Assembly: GCA_013396655.1 (NCBI GenBank)
Contig: WBMV01004761.1
Location: forward strand, 1,620,088-1,684,087
Direction of reading: 5' to 3'
Source of the DNA: Campylorhamphus procurvoides
Lineage: Eukaryota; Chordata; Aves; Passeriformes; Dendrocolaptidae
Length of the DNA stretch: 64,000 nt
Shown here: positions 24,812 through 39,257 of the stretch, piece by piece
Layout of the letters: each line of letters begins with the position of its first letter
Position numbering within the stretch: position 1 is the stretch's first letter
Notes under the pieces: generated by a model
Database searches by the model: none
Told to the model about the DNA's origin: nothing
The model's input: only the letters and a program-made list of their open reading frames with translations
Position numbers and translations under genes: made by a program

Positions 24812-27800
24812 GGCTAAGCTAAAGATTTTCTTTTATCAGTTCACAAGGACAACATATTCTGACACATCTAGCAGAAAGCTGGAATTTTCACACAAAGGTT
24901 TGGAAATGCTGTCATCACTGGGTGGAGTTAGCCACATTCTGCAGTTGGCAAAACAGTTGCTTGGGTTTTGCATCCTTGAAATATATTTAACACAACCTGC
25001 CACTGAAAAAATTGGATTTCTGTTATCCTAAAAAGAAAGTTTTCTCAGCTGAAGGGAGCTTGAAAAGGTGAAGCATTTCCCTGCTGTTCATGAGTGCCAG
25101 AACTGTTCTTCCCTGAAGCTGCTGCTGGCTGAAGTTCCTATTGCTACAGATCCGTGAACGATATGAGAAGAAAGGTCAGATAAGCACTGATACATTTTTC
25201 TAGTGTGCTTGGATATATCAGTAATAACTATGAGATTGTAACCCGGTGAGCTAGACTTTGTGCAGCTGCCAGATACAGGAAAGTTTCTTATGCTCAGTTT
25301 TTGTTTCATTTAACTCTTCTGTCTAGTTTCTAATGTAACCAACACTGCTTTCTTTAACACAATCTTGTTTCACCAATTGTTACCGAAGCAGGCTGCTCCA
25401 AAGCTGTGTAAACGAACTTCTGACCTCCGGGGGTGATAGAAGTGAGGTAAAAGGTACTTGGCCTGTAGCACTTTGCAGCAGATATGAAGCCAGAATGGTA
25501 CCAAGATTCTGACGAAACTTAGCTAGTACACAAAGCAAGTCAAAAAAGAGGGATATGTTACAGCCACGGGACCAGGACAGGTGTCAGAAAGAATCCTTTT
25601 ACAGTGTCAATATGTTTGCTTTGTTTTGTAAAAAACATTTGCCCTCCTACAAACAGCAATATTTGAAACACATTTTCAAATCATATAAACAATCACAGTG
25701 GAGGTGGTTATTTCAATAAAATGTATCTCACCTAATCTGGGCACACACAATTGTGACAGAGGCTTTATTGAAAAGGCTTCCAGAGAACCAATTCATTATA
25801 GTACACAGAAAAATCCGGGACTTCATTAGGACAGTAGTCACAAGTTTTTCTTCATGAGGTGTATTTGGCCACTGCCATGGATTTACATGGTGTTTAACCA
25901 GGTGTTAAATGTGTGAAAAATTAAACTTCAGTCTTTCCATGAAAACATTGGCAAACAAAGATCTAAAGAAGCACAATGAATGAAATTCAAGATTATTATT
26001 CCTGCTTCCTTTAGCACTTTATTTCGTTCTGAGCCTGCTGCTCCCTTTTGTGTGAGTTTCAGTGTCAGGTCAGGGAAACACTATAGATTTTTATTTGTAT
26101 ATGTGAATGTCAACATTATAAAAAACATAATTTCCTGAATGAGCTGGAGACCTGGAGGGCAGCAGGCCTCCAGATCTTGGAAGGCACACGTGTCATTCCA
26201 TTTACACCACTTTGCCTCAAATGTCACAGTTTCAAACCTCAAATTGCTCTGGAGTCCAAAATATGGATGCCTGAATTATTCCAAATTACTAAAACACCAT
26301 TCAAACAGCTTTTCTCTAACAGTGGATGTTTTGGTGTGAGGATTGAGAGCACAGCTTTAAGCGAAGGAAATTCAGCCCATGAATTCCTCCCCTGGTAACC
26401 AAAGGCTAGGGGAACATTTATTTCCTTCCGTGGTAATTCCACCAGAAACTGCAAAGAGTGCTAGTCAGAGAAGTTTCAGGCCTTTCAAAATTTCAAGAAA
26501 GGTTTTTCCAAACTGTGAGATTTTAAAAGCAAAATATACTGTCCATTATTGCTTGATACATACGTTCAGAGATCCTATCTACACAAGAAAGGTGTTTTTT
26601 CTTCAGAGCTTGAGATATGAATTTAAACCGATGTAAAGAAAACTTATGCTTTCCCAGCAAATAACTTATTCAAGTTTTTATTGTATTATTTTATTTAGTT
26701 CATTCATTTTGAGAACAGTTGTTCTCAAAGTTGTTCTAAAATTTATTGTCTGTAAGGAGAACTGGGGACAAATATTCTTTGTTTTCAGTCTCAAAGATTA
26801 GCACAACAAGTTGAAACTGGAGTCCCATGGCAAAAGGGTCAAGGACGCTGTTAAATATGATTTGAGAAAACAAAGGATTTTGACATGAGAGATGATTCTT
26901 CAGTTTTCTACTAAAGTGCATAAAGTTCAATCTTTTGCTGTCTCTATTCAGGAGAGGTTCATTTTAGGGCATTTGGATGTCTAAACACACGGGTCAGTTT
27001 CCTCAGATGGTTCTGGTATTGTCTGCTCACTCACAGTGAAATCAGCCCTTGGAAACTGTAATAGACAGCTAGAAATAATCTTTAGAACACAACACAGTAT
27101 TGAAGAGTGTGATCGCATTTACTTGCAAGAAACTCGGCTTCCCCCAGGCAGGAACCTTGCTCAAGATATAAACAGTAGACAGACATCCAATCTCTATCCC
27201 TGCTCCATGTAAAGCCAGCTCTGACCCTACAGCCATTGTGGTATACTCACAGAAGAGCTTTCCATACACAAGATTAGAAAGCATACTCTTGAGGCCTCCC
27301 ATCCTTTTTGTTTTTATAAGTTAGATCTGCAGCCCTTATCTCAGTTCATGTATATAAAATGTGACCCTTAATGCCTTTCAAACTAATACACAAAGCAGTT
27401 ATATTTGGACTGCACATAACTGGAGAAGTGTCCAACAAAGCATGCCAGTAGAAACCCAGCATATTTCCTATTTTAACAGTCTGTAATTTGAGTGTTTGTT
27501 CTCTCGAGTGCCTTCAAATTATGCCAATTTCTAGAGATTAGAGTCTAGGCTAAGTACTCTCCATGAACAGATATATAGTGTATCTCTGTTTTAGTTGGAA
27601 TAAGGTATATATTTGAATGGATTGCTCATTGCCTGAAAGAGCTATTCAGCTGGCTATAAAAATTGTGGTTTTGACATGGGAATGTTCCTGTGGCATTGTT
27701 TTACATAGCAGTGGCTGAATCTGAAACTTTAGATTCTCTTTGGACACTTCAGCTGTGATGTGGTTTGAACTGGGGTACCCAAGGCTCTCTTTGATTCCCT

Positions 27801-30800
27801 ACCAAGGGAGAAGTAAAATATTATTGCATGTTTTTGATGTCCAGAGAAGTCTACATTACTTTTTCTTCAGGATCATCTTGCTATGTTGCAGGTACACTTC
27901 CTTCCTGGTAAGTAATGATGATTAATCTATTTTTCATGTTAAAGGAGTCAAGGTTAAAAACTTGAACTTAGTCTAAATCATTCACTGGAAAATGTTTCTG
28001 TTTGTATATTGAGTGGTGACTAAAGGTTGGTAAAGGTCTCTTAGTAATCCAATGTTTCATATACTGACTCAAAACAGAATCATGAGCATATCCCAAGATC
28101 TTTTCAGATTTTATTATTTAATTCTTCTGATAAATAGATACGTTGCTGATTCAAGGAGACTGATGTGGTTCAGTTGCTGCTGCAGATAAGTTCACAAGGC
28201 AATGAGCACTTTTCGGACCATCTTGCTTAGTATTAATTGTTAACAAAATGTAGCTAAATTTCATCTGTTGGGGAATTTTTTATTTACTGGGTTTCATCTC
28301 ACATATAGTTGGAACTTTATATTGAAGGAATTTCTGATGAATATTTTTTGCTGAATTTTACATTTACATTACATTTGAATTAGACAGTTTTGAATCATGC
28401 ATGAGAAGCAGCTGCAAAAAGGATGATCTGAGCTTTTTAGAGTACACTGTGAAAAATATGGAACTGCTAAATTCCATTTCTGAGTCTTCTAAGATGAATC
28501 AAGGCAAAGTTTCTCTTGGCGTTTTGCTCCAAGAATGAGTCCTGTAGGATTTGTCCTAGTTTTGCCTGTCTTCAGTAAAAACAACAGTGCAACTGGTCTG
28601 TTCTTTGCCTGTCACAGCCCAAATGGTTCCTTGAAACAGAGACCTACAATGTCAACTTGAGTATGTTGTATGAATATTGACTGTAACTCTGCTTAGTCAA
28701 GAACATTATAATAAGAAAACTGCAGATGGATGGTAAAAAAGCAGACACTTTGGAATGAAAAGATTCAGTTGTTTAAAAATAGGTTGGGTCCTATGTGACT
28801 TTTTTAAAAAAAGGTGTAACAGTCATATTTTAAAAAATAAAATAGCTCTACTGTGCAACTTTTGCTTTATTCCAACAGAGTGGTGTTGTGTTGAATTCCA
28901 GGGCTGACCCTGGAAAGCATCCTAGGTGGCAAAGCAAAGATCATTGCCAGTGTCAAATGTTTCTAATTTATACCTCTCCAATGCTTTCAGAGTCTGGAGG
29001 CAAGATGAATTCTGACTGGACTGAAGGTATTATATTCCCACACATGTCTCATCAAGAAATTTCTTGGAAGTAAGAAAATCATGGAAGAAAAATCTGTTAA
29101 TCTTTTTAGCTTAGGGTAAGATGTGCATATGTGAAGCGTAACTCAGGCGAGGCTCTTCAAAATCTCGTTTCAGACTGGCACTCATGACTGTGGTGGGTGT
29201 CCTCGAACAGTGACACTGCTATCAGCAAATGACCCTCTTCGCCAAGATCACAAGAATGCTACTGTGCTGTGCAAGAAAATGAGGTTGCATTTCACTTAGG
29301 GACAGAATGAAAGCTGGAACTGGTTTCATATTTCCCCCATGTTTTCCAGTCTCAGTCATATCTGTATGGTTGATGGTTAACAGGGTGCCTTGCTTCCATG
29401 TGAGAAAGCATTTGTTATTGCTTGCTCACTATTTTCCATAGCAACACAATGTCTCTGTTTAAGATCCAGCGGAGATGAGCAAACAGAAAAGCCTCTAAGA
29501 AGCAGTTTGTAAAAGAAGCTCAATTAAACTTAACTCTTTCAGGTTAACTCTGCAGTCAGTACTTATTCTACTATTTAAAAATGTCTTGTCAAGAGCCAGA
29601 ACACCCTCAATTTTAAGCACAATAGACATACTGAGTGAGATCCACTGTTTCCTTAACACAGAAAGCCATCTCTGCCAGCACTGGATAATGGATTCCTACA
29701 GAAGAACACAAAAGCAGGGCAGGCATGACATGATAAATGCCCCACTATATCCTTTTCCTCCTTTCCTACCCAAGTTCCTACAAGCTGCAACTATAGTGGA
29801 ACTACAGAGGAACTAGTGACTAGAAGAGGTGTCTGTGTTTTTAAATGCAGGTGTGTACAAAGTAGTTAAATTGCAGATAATTTTATCTCTTATTTACTCA
29901 GCTAATGGCAAGAGACAAATCCGTTTCTGTGGTTACACATTGCACTCATGGAACATGTAAGAAAAAACAGGCACAAATCAGAAATGGGAATCAGAGACTA
30001 CTTGAAAGGTCCAAATCATTTACTGAGCCTTTTAAAACTGTGGAATGAGTGTAGAAGTGTATAGCATTAAAATGTCTGTGCTGATGACCACATTTTGTTC
30101 CCAGAGAATTAGAAGAGCAAGTGAATTATAAATTAAGCCTCATGTCACACTGCAAAAGATGAAGTATCCTAGAGACATACTCAGCACGTGGAAAAGGCTG
30201 TAAAAGCATGGGTAAGGATACACACAGCAAATGGAAACTGAAGTATGTGCAGGACTTTGTGTACAGGTGCTGCCCTTGCAGCAACATTTTGTAGAAGAAG
30301 AAGCCATTTACAACCTGCATTTCTTTAGAACCCTTTTCCCTGGCATATACATTACCTGCTTGGTGATAGCAATAGAAGATAAGGACAAGAGAGGTAGGTA
30401 AAGACCACTACCTGCACAGTATTTCCTGCAAAAGATTTCAAACTGATCAGACCATTCACCGTAACTTTTATCCTAAGTCCTTCCATACATGGAGGAGGCA
30501 TCAACTCCTAAGTCCTGGAGTCATTTCGTATATCATATTAGCTGCACTTTTACCATCCTCTCCCTTACATTTATGTCCCTCATGACTGCAGAGAAAACCT
30601 TGAAGAAGCATATGCTAAAACCTGAGAATGTAACAAATGAAAAGAATTACCAATTTCCATTCCTGTGATTCCCAAACCAAACCCAGTCCTCATGAGCCTT
30701 GTTCAGCAGACCTGCCAACACCTCACAGAACTGACTTGCCACAACAGCCCTGATTCTCCATGAGCACAGTCTTTTTTCTTTAATGTCTGTCCAATCAAGG

Positions 30801-33800
30801 GTGCTCTCATTACTTCAACGTAACATCCTAAAGTAGTCGTGTACTTACTCTTCAATTCAGAAAAATAGAAAAATTACCACTGCTTTGAAAGCAATATTTA
30901 AAATAAATGTTAGCTAATCTCTGATTGCTCATTTGGGTTTATAACACTAATTTTCCATTTAATAGACATAAATTTGGATTTCAAGTATAATGCTTTGATA
31001 TTGCTACTTTTAAAAATCATCACAAATCATATGAAGCCAGTTTGCAAACACTAGTGAAACATGCACTCTGAGAACAAGAGTGGCACTCTGCTGAAAAGGG
31101 CACTGAGTACATCAGGACAAAAGGAAGGCTAAAGGCTGATGTTTGTAAGCAAAACTCTATATTTTGGTCATCTAAACTGGCATAAGAATACTATTCTCTC
31201 TTTCTAATGTTTTAGTTTGACTTTATTTTCATGGTTTGTTTCATAACCAGGCCCACAGAGCTGAATAGCAGCCATTTTCCACGTGACTTAGAACTACTGT
31301 TCTGTATCAAAATATTTATGTAGGATAATTAGGATTTTTCTTCTGCTACAACAATACCATGGTTATAGACACTGTTAAATATGCCCAGTGATTTATGAAA
31401 ATATCAAGTGACAGTGAATGATAACATAGGGTTTTACCTCAAAAAGATAAATTTCATGGAAATAATAGACTGACACAAAATAACTAGGAACACAAAAGAC
31501 AGTAGGGAGAAAATGAAAAATGCCCAGGAGTGTTAGATCTTCAATTTAAACATGCAATAGCAACAGAACAGAGGTAAGAAGACACACAGAAAAGCATACT
31601 ACAATTTGTGTAAATTATTTCTATTTTCACAATCCAATCTGACAGTCTTTCTGCAAAAGCTACATGTATAGCATGGGATGTTTTTGGGGTAATTTACGTT
31701 ATACAACTACATGTTTCTTGTAACCCTATTTCTTTAACCACTGGGTCTACAGCACAAACATAAGATAAAAATAACTACCTAAAGCCTGAATCAGTTTCTA
31801 AAGTTCCTTTACTTGTGGCTGGAATCTATTATTAAAACCCAGACATGCTGTGTGACAGTAGAGCTGTCAGCTTACCACGCATGAGGCCTGAACAGCATTC
31901 ACCTCTCACATGTCCATTTGCAGATCTGACGTGTATGTGCACAGAAATTCTGGCTTTTTACTCTGGGGGCAAACATCCACAGCATTAAAAAACAAATGAA
32001 GGAAAGGAGAATGTAAATGCAAAGGAATTTAGAACAAAAAAATTAAAAATCAAAATATCCTTACTGCTGTGCGTGGGGCTGCTCTGGAAGTGCCTCTGCT
32101 TCACCTCAGGATGTGCCGAGTGATACACACAGGTCCCTCACAGGGAGACCCTGAGGGAAGCCCCTGGCTCTCCCTGCCTCCTTATTCTGCACAGCCCCAG
32201 CTCCTCCAGGCTCCTGCCACTCTGCTGCCTTCTGCATCCATGGCAGGTCTCTTCGTTTCAAGGTATTACATGTACTCATTACATTCTGATTAAAACTGAA
32301 GAGCAGGGTTTCAAAAGGCACAGCAGGCTGATCTAAAGTTTGCTGCTGCCAAAGGCAGAGTGTGCACTCACCTGCCCGCTCGCCCCTTCTCATTGACAGG
32401 CTGGTGCTGGCCCTTGCCACAACCCTTTTTATGTGCCAATTCTGTTAGCTAAAATGGCAGAAAAACCCACCTGAAACACAATGAGAAATTCTCTGCCATT
32501 CTGGTGAATTAAATTAGAACACAGCACTTGCCAGAGCAGGTGTAAGAAGGGAGATGCACTGCCAGCAACAGGAGGAGAGGGAACAGAAGTGTAAAGGGAT
32601 TAAGTCTCCTCTCCACCGGTTTGATCAGTTAATTCAATTTCAGTCTTTGCTTTATTTTAACTCTGAAACCCTGGCCTATCAGCCTGGCATTGTCAGGCCT
32701 TTCCCTTCAGTCACTGGCATGTGCCACCGAAGGGCTGCCACCATTCTGGAACCGGGCTCAGGCATCTGTCACTGCACCTCTCACTGCTCATGAGGGCTGC
32801 CAGCAAGGAGCTTAAGTTCCTAGGACAAGAATTTCTTCTACAGTATTCAGGAACTGATTTTACCATTATGTTACAACAGCCAAAAGGCAGCCTGAGCCCC
32901 TTTCAAGAATGAAAACTAGAACCTCTCACAGTGCCTAGATGTGCACATCCCCAGGGTTTTGTTCTAAGAAACATCCTTCTAGAAAGTAATGTTAGCTTCC
33001 CCTGTGCAAGGTAATGGGCTGATGCAAATGCCAGTAACTTTTCTGAAGTGGGATGTAAATATTTTTCTTTTAAATCACTCAATAAAACCGTGAGGAAAAT
33101 GTTATGCAGGTGAAAGCATTATAACCTGCATATAGATTAATCTAATAAGGTGTTCATATTGGCGGAATATCAGAAAGCTCTCTTGGGTATGGTAAAATTT
33201 ACCAACTAATGCATCATATAATTTTATGCCTTTCCTGAAAAACTAGAGAGAGCAAATCCATTGTTTTTTGGCTTTGCTCATGTCCTTTTTTCCACTCCAG
33301 AGACAGAATGTTTTTTATCAGTGTTAAGGGCAGACTGAAGAGTTTCTGGTATAAAGGCGTAAGGATAACAAAATGCAGTGGTTGAAGTTTAAATCAGCAA
33401 ATTTACAACAGGAAATAGAACATATTTTTAATGCTGAGGTATGTAACTACTGAAGCAGTTTACCACAGGCATGGAAAACTCAGCATGTTTTGCAATCCTT
33501 AAATTTGAACTGGTTGTCTTTATAAAAATATATTTTCTACTGAAGTTTTTGGGGTAGCCATGGAAATTGCCAGACAGGATAGGCAGGAGGTCAGGCCAGG
33601 CCAGACCATTATAACCACCCCTTTTTACTACAAACTATGATTATCACCCTCTGTACCTAACAAGCCATAGGCTGATAGTCTTTCAGATAACCAGTATGTT
33701 TTCTAAAAAGGTCAGCTTGAAAGCTGGAGTGTGCATTCCCTGATTCCACTAAAGAGCAGATGTCCTAAAGGCCTTCAGAGAACCATGAATTTGGAAGAAA

Positions 33801-36800
33801 CCCTACAGTTAGGGCCAAATACAGATAGTTCACCCTACATTACTATGGATTTTAGTGAAAGTAATCAGCCCAGACTAATGCAAGTGCTATACATATTTTG
33901 CTTTCCAGTTGCATTTAGTATTGGCCACATCCAAAAGAGTATTTGGAAAATCTTTTTTTGCCTATATTGGCAATTCCCCCAAAGAGCAAGGAGAGAGATG
34001 TAATTGATTTTAATTTCACTAAGTGATTATTATCACTAAGTGTAATTATCCACTACCAAAGTCCATATTACCCAAAAAAGAGAATTGAAACCTAACAAGT
34101 GTCAAGTCCTGTTACCCACTGACTCAAACAGCTGCACTTGCTAGGGGATATTTCTTTTTGTTCAGCTAGAAATAAATGTTCAAAGGGAAAACTTGGCAGA
34201 AAAGAAATAAGAAAAAATAATGAGCTGTAAACGTCAGTACTTAATGTAAACCCACAAATATTACTTAGCAACAGGAATGCAATTGAATCAATATTCTGGC
34301 ATCAGTGCTATGTATTTCAGGACTACAGGTTTTGGTATTTTCCAGACTCTTCCACCTTATAGCTGCCCATTAATTACCTTCATTTGTCAGCTGGCAGTAC
34401 AAACAAGGTACAAATGTTTAGTCTGCTGCTTGTGTTAATATCTAGGAGCTGCAGTAGACAGAAGGTTTCCAGAACTCTGCTGTATAATCACCCTATGAAA
34501 TTGCTTAGCTCTGATGTTTGCTAGCACTATTAGCATGTTTTTCTATTTTCTTACAAATAAAGTAACAGATGAAAATGTCCCAAGCCAATTCTAGCTTGTT
34601 TGCATTCTTAACAAAACCAGTTTAGTGCAGAGCAGTAATTTCACCTCAAAATCAGTTTTAGATGTGCTGACTTACAAGTTGCATTTGAGCATTCAGTTTT
34701 AGGGCCAGAATGATTTACAGAGTGGAAGATTCCTGTAAGCTGCCTTGGGTTCCCACCTCATGAATAACAGTGCAGGCAGAAATGGAGGTAAAAGCAGGTC
34801 CATAAACTAGCCTGTTTTGTTGGTCTTCTCAGACAGTGAAGCAATAGCATAATGAGACAAGAAGCACATTGAATGTTACTGCTGTGCGCCCACCAAGGGA
34901 AACAAACTTGATCCTAGACATTGGCTCCCTCAGTCACTTGTTGCAAACCAGAAAGCAAAGCAGAGTATAAACACGTATATGCACAAGAGCTTTCCATCAA
35001 GCCTGGCATTGGACCAGGCGTACTCGTTGCCATCTAAGCCAGACAGTGGAATGCTTCACCAAAACTCTGACTAGAGATAGCACATCATTCCTTCTCTGAA
35101 GTACTCATTTGGTAGCAGCAGACAGTTTCACACTGAAAGAAATCTTAGCAAAACGCATCAGCTCGGACCCTGTGTCTAAACTTCTACTGACACTTTGTTC
35201 GGAGGCACTGTCAGCCTGCCTGGTCACGCAGCCAGGATCATAACTCCGTTAGAGTTCCTTGGACTAAAGCTTTTCTCTGAGCAGCAGCAACAACTGCTCT
35301 AAGTGCTATTTCTTTTTTTTTTTACCAACTGAAAGGTAATCAAATAGATACAGGTGAGATTCGGCCCTGCTCCTTAAAAGACTTTCCCAGAGCACAACAA
35401 TGTGAATATTTTGATTTACACTTGGTTACTCAGGCTCTTTTCACACTGCAGCTACAAAAAAAAAAGTAGCAATTCAGTGACCTACTAACTTTTTCCACAT
35501 GAAAAGCCAGGAGCAGAACTGGTATATTAACCTAGTTCCTTGTGTAGCAGTAGGCTGGCATGGACGTAACAGACAGATACAGTAGGTGCCCTGATTTTGC
35601 AATGTTTTACAAATGTCACCTACCATTAATAGTCAATATTTGCAGGACTGTTGTTGAAGTCAGGTACGATAAAACTATAGGTCTGCACAAAAGAGAGAGG
35701 GTAAGTGGCCTTTCCTGTCTGTCCATGTAGAAGTATGTGCTTCATCTTGTTTCAGACAAGAATACATTGCTGAATACAGCAATAATGCCAGTTTACTGTC
35801 TCTATACATTAAAGAAACATGATGAAGATTTTTATCTTCAACGTTGTTGCTTCTGGCTCTGGTTGAGGCAGCCTGCAGGTTTATACAGCTGAACCTTCCT
35901 CATTTATTTTATACAGATTCTTTTTATCAATATAAACACAGACCAAGGCTAAAATATTTTAAAAATTAAGCTAGAGACAAAAGAGGGCAGCTGGTCCCCA
36001 GAGGAAGGGTTTGAGCCTCCCAGTAAGAGAGACTGGAGAATTTCCTCCTTGTGTCTCAAAGACTGTAGCTAAGGAGACCACTTTTGCTTCAATGAAGTTG
36101 TGGGATGGACCAGTTGACATATATGTGATGTTTCTGCTACTAAGAAAAGAGAAGTTCAAGCTGCGGAGCCTTTGTCAGGACAGAGCACAGACACCCCCTT
36201 ACAAGGCTCTTTTTCACTGCTGTACTTGCTTCTACTGACGAAAGTTGGTAACCTCTTTTCTCCTTTCTTTGCAGTCAACTTCATTTCAGTCAAGAAGGAA
36301 AATACTGCTGTGAATGGCCAGGAGATACATTACTACCAGTATAAATCCAAGGGGAGCACAAGATTTCCCAGGGAACAGCTCTCCAGCTAGGCATAATCCT
36401 TCCTTTACCAATTCAGCAGGTAATCATTCTAAACTTAGTTCCATCTTTATATTCTCTATCAGTATGCTTTTACAATAACAGGAGGTAGAATAAATGAACA
36501 TGAGCTTGTTTCACCCCAGATAGTGCTTCTGTGCTACTGAATAGTTTCAATGGTGCTTCTAAGTTGTGCAAGTATTTGGCTTGGTTTAGAGCTTAAAATG
36601 ACTATTTTTACATTTAACCTTTCAGCATTCCCAGTTTTAATTTTATGCTTCTTATCACATTGACGTTTGTATCAATAGATATAACATTCACATCAGTTGT
36701 GTTACTGAGGTTGCAAGACCTCTATTGTCCAATCTATTGTTTCCTCATGATGATCTTTCTATGAGATAAATTATGAACATTTCCTAAAAAGGAAGAGAGA

Positions 36801-37632
36801 GGAGTTTCCACTGCAGCAGTATTGAGAATCAAAAGGTCATTCAAATCTGATATATTTTTAAAGGTTTTACTGTTATTACTGCTTTGATTAGAAGTGTACT
36901 GTTTCACCAAAATAGTTATATGCAGGAAAAGCTGTTGGGTGGACACCCCTGTGTAAATGCATTGTACAGAAATAGCTATACAGCTTCTAGAATAAGTTCC
37001 ACTTGAACAGGCATGTTCATTTGCACTAAAAAAGTTCTGTAAAACCTTGTAACAGTAAAACTAGTGTAGATAAGGCTCCCCTAGTAATCTGTGGCTCGTC
37101 TAGGAACAATAAACACTAAGCCCTTCCCTTGTTTCCTGAACCTAACTTTACAAAACAGTTGCACAATATGGAGAAAGGGAAAGCAGGTTTTATCAAGGAG
37201 CTTCATTCTCATACCAGGTGAAGTGAGATTCCCTTCCCCAGTAATGATGGCATGTCACATTCTTCACTTGGTTTTGGCTCCAGCTCTTTTAAACTCGGAC
37301 ACAGTTTTTGATTTTTAACTTTCAAAATTTTCTCTCCATCAGTGATGTAAAGTGGCTTACAATGTATACTTGAATAGCACAGATCTTTCACGTTGAAGGA
37401 AAATGCAAGCAAGTGAAATAGAAAACAAAAATGGATTCAAGAGCCTTAATTTCTTTTCAGTTCATTTAAGCTCTTCTATTTCACTAAAATAGATACATTG
37501 ATTCTCAGTCTACAGGGAAGTAAACATAAAAATGGAGCATGGCAAGACAATGAAGAGCTGATGTTTCATTTCAATTGTCTTTAAAGAGAGATTAAAGTAA
37601 CTTATCTAAACCAATTAATTTAATAATACAAA

Positions 37633-37669
37633 TACATGTATTTACACTTAAATTTTACATGTATTTACA
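37633..37669 (+). repeat. 14-bp direct repeat TACATGTATTTACA, period 23
   Basis: Two exact copies at 37633-37646 and 37656-37669. The shared GTATTTACA resembles forkhead-type sites (TGTTTAC class) with an extra base. The AT-rich context makes chance duplication possible. Confidence 0.75.
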
Positions 37670-39222
37670 TCTATGTACTGATTCTATTAGGGGAATATGA
37701 GCATGATTAACTTTGGAGTGAACAGGAAGCATAAACTATTTGATTCCTTGATAGTCTTTTGCTTTGTACTCAATTATGCTTTGAGGGAAGAAAGCCAAAA
37801 TATCAAAGGTGTACTAAGGAGGCTGCCAAACTCTGAAAAATATGCCATTTAATACCATCTACTATTCCTACTGCTGAGAAGGAGCAGGTTCCAAAGCAGG
37901 CAGATGAGTGAGGACTGGTGACAGCTGGAGAAAAGTGAGACTCATTTAGTGTGGGGGTGGTTGGTTTCCTGTGGCCCAAAATTGCAGCAAGGACACCTGG
38001 AAAAACTCTTGAAATGACCTAATGTGCCACAGTTTGCATGTCTTTTGTAAACTAAAAGGAATTTTGTTGTTGTTGTTACTTTTTATTTTGGGGGAAGGTA
38101 TCATAATGTTCTGCAATACATTATATTTTTATGGAGCATTGTTTCATAAAATCATCACCTCCTCGATGCTGAGCTAGTAGGAAAGAATGAAATTTCATTG
38201 TAATGTCACTTAGATCACCAATCAACTCTGGTTTCTTTTCACTTAATTACTCAACTCATCCTAAACTATTTATATCTTAGAAATACTTGGTTTATTTTTC
38301 CCACTCTGAAGGAATGCAACCAGAACAAATTGAAAACAAAAGAAAAAACCCAAAGTTTTCTTTTTCAAAATGAGTGAGCATGGAGTTGTTCTTCTGAAAA
38401 CACTTTTAGCTCTTGATAAATTATTAACACTTAAAGAAGGAAAAACCTAAATCATCAGAGATTTAACTGCAGACTCTTTGTGCTGAACCTTTTTTCTTTT
38501 TTAAAAGTTTAGTAAAATAGTAGAAACCCTTTTTTGTTCACAATGCATTAATTCTTACTGCCTGTAGAAGTTATTTTGGAAGGTATCGTGTTTTAAATAC
38601 AAGTTTCCAGTAATTTTTCCATGTTACTTTGCTTGTGGGACTGAGCTTGTAGACAGTATTATACAATGGGGCTTCACTTTCAAAGCTGATATGTTTTACA
38701 CTCTGAGTATGTTATTCAGTTCCTCCAACACAGTCTGGAGAACTCCTGCAATACACAAAGCTGGGGCTTCTCAACACCAAAACAAAGTGAATCACTAAGT
38801 TGCTTTGCACACGTTCCTAACACCTTCACTATTTATGGATTTTAAATGTGTGGGGAACACTCTTTGCTAGCAAAATGTGATTTCAGCTAAGCTGTGACAA
38901 TTCTCAGCAGCTGAGGAACTCTTGCTCAGCTGTCACGTATTGCTATAATTCACCTTCTCTGTAATAATATTTGCATTACAGCTACTAAGCTCCATTAAAA
39001 ATAAGCCACATGCAGAATTTTTGCCTTTACCAAAGAGGATGACAAATAGAAGCTGTGGTCTTATACCTTATGGTTAACATCCAGGCCATCTGGGCTGCAG
39101 GGAAGTGAAAAGGAGTTTTGCCATTACTTTAAATGCCACCAAACTTTCATCAGATTTTGCAACCACATCTGTCTAGATGCACTCAAGGCAGACTTTTTTT
39201 CCCCTTCAAAATGCCATGAAAA

Positions 39223-39257
39223 ATGAGAAATTTTCTCAGGAAATGAGAATTTCTCAT
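39223..39257. repeat. 10-bp perfect inverted repeat around a TTCN4GAA core
   Basis: Arms ATGAGAAATT (39223-39232) and AATTTCTCAT (39248-39257) are exact reverse complements with 15 bp between them. The spacer overlaps TTCTCAGGAA, which fits the TTC-N4-GAA spacing preferred by STAT6. It could form a short cruciform or be a dimeric factor site. Confidence 0.75.
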
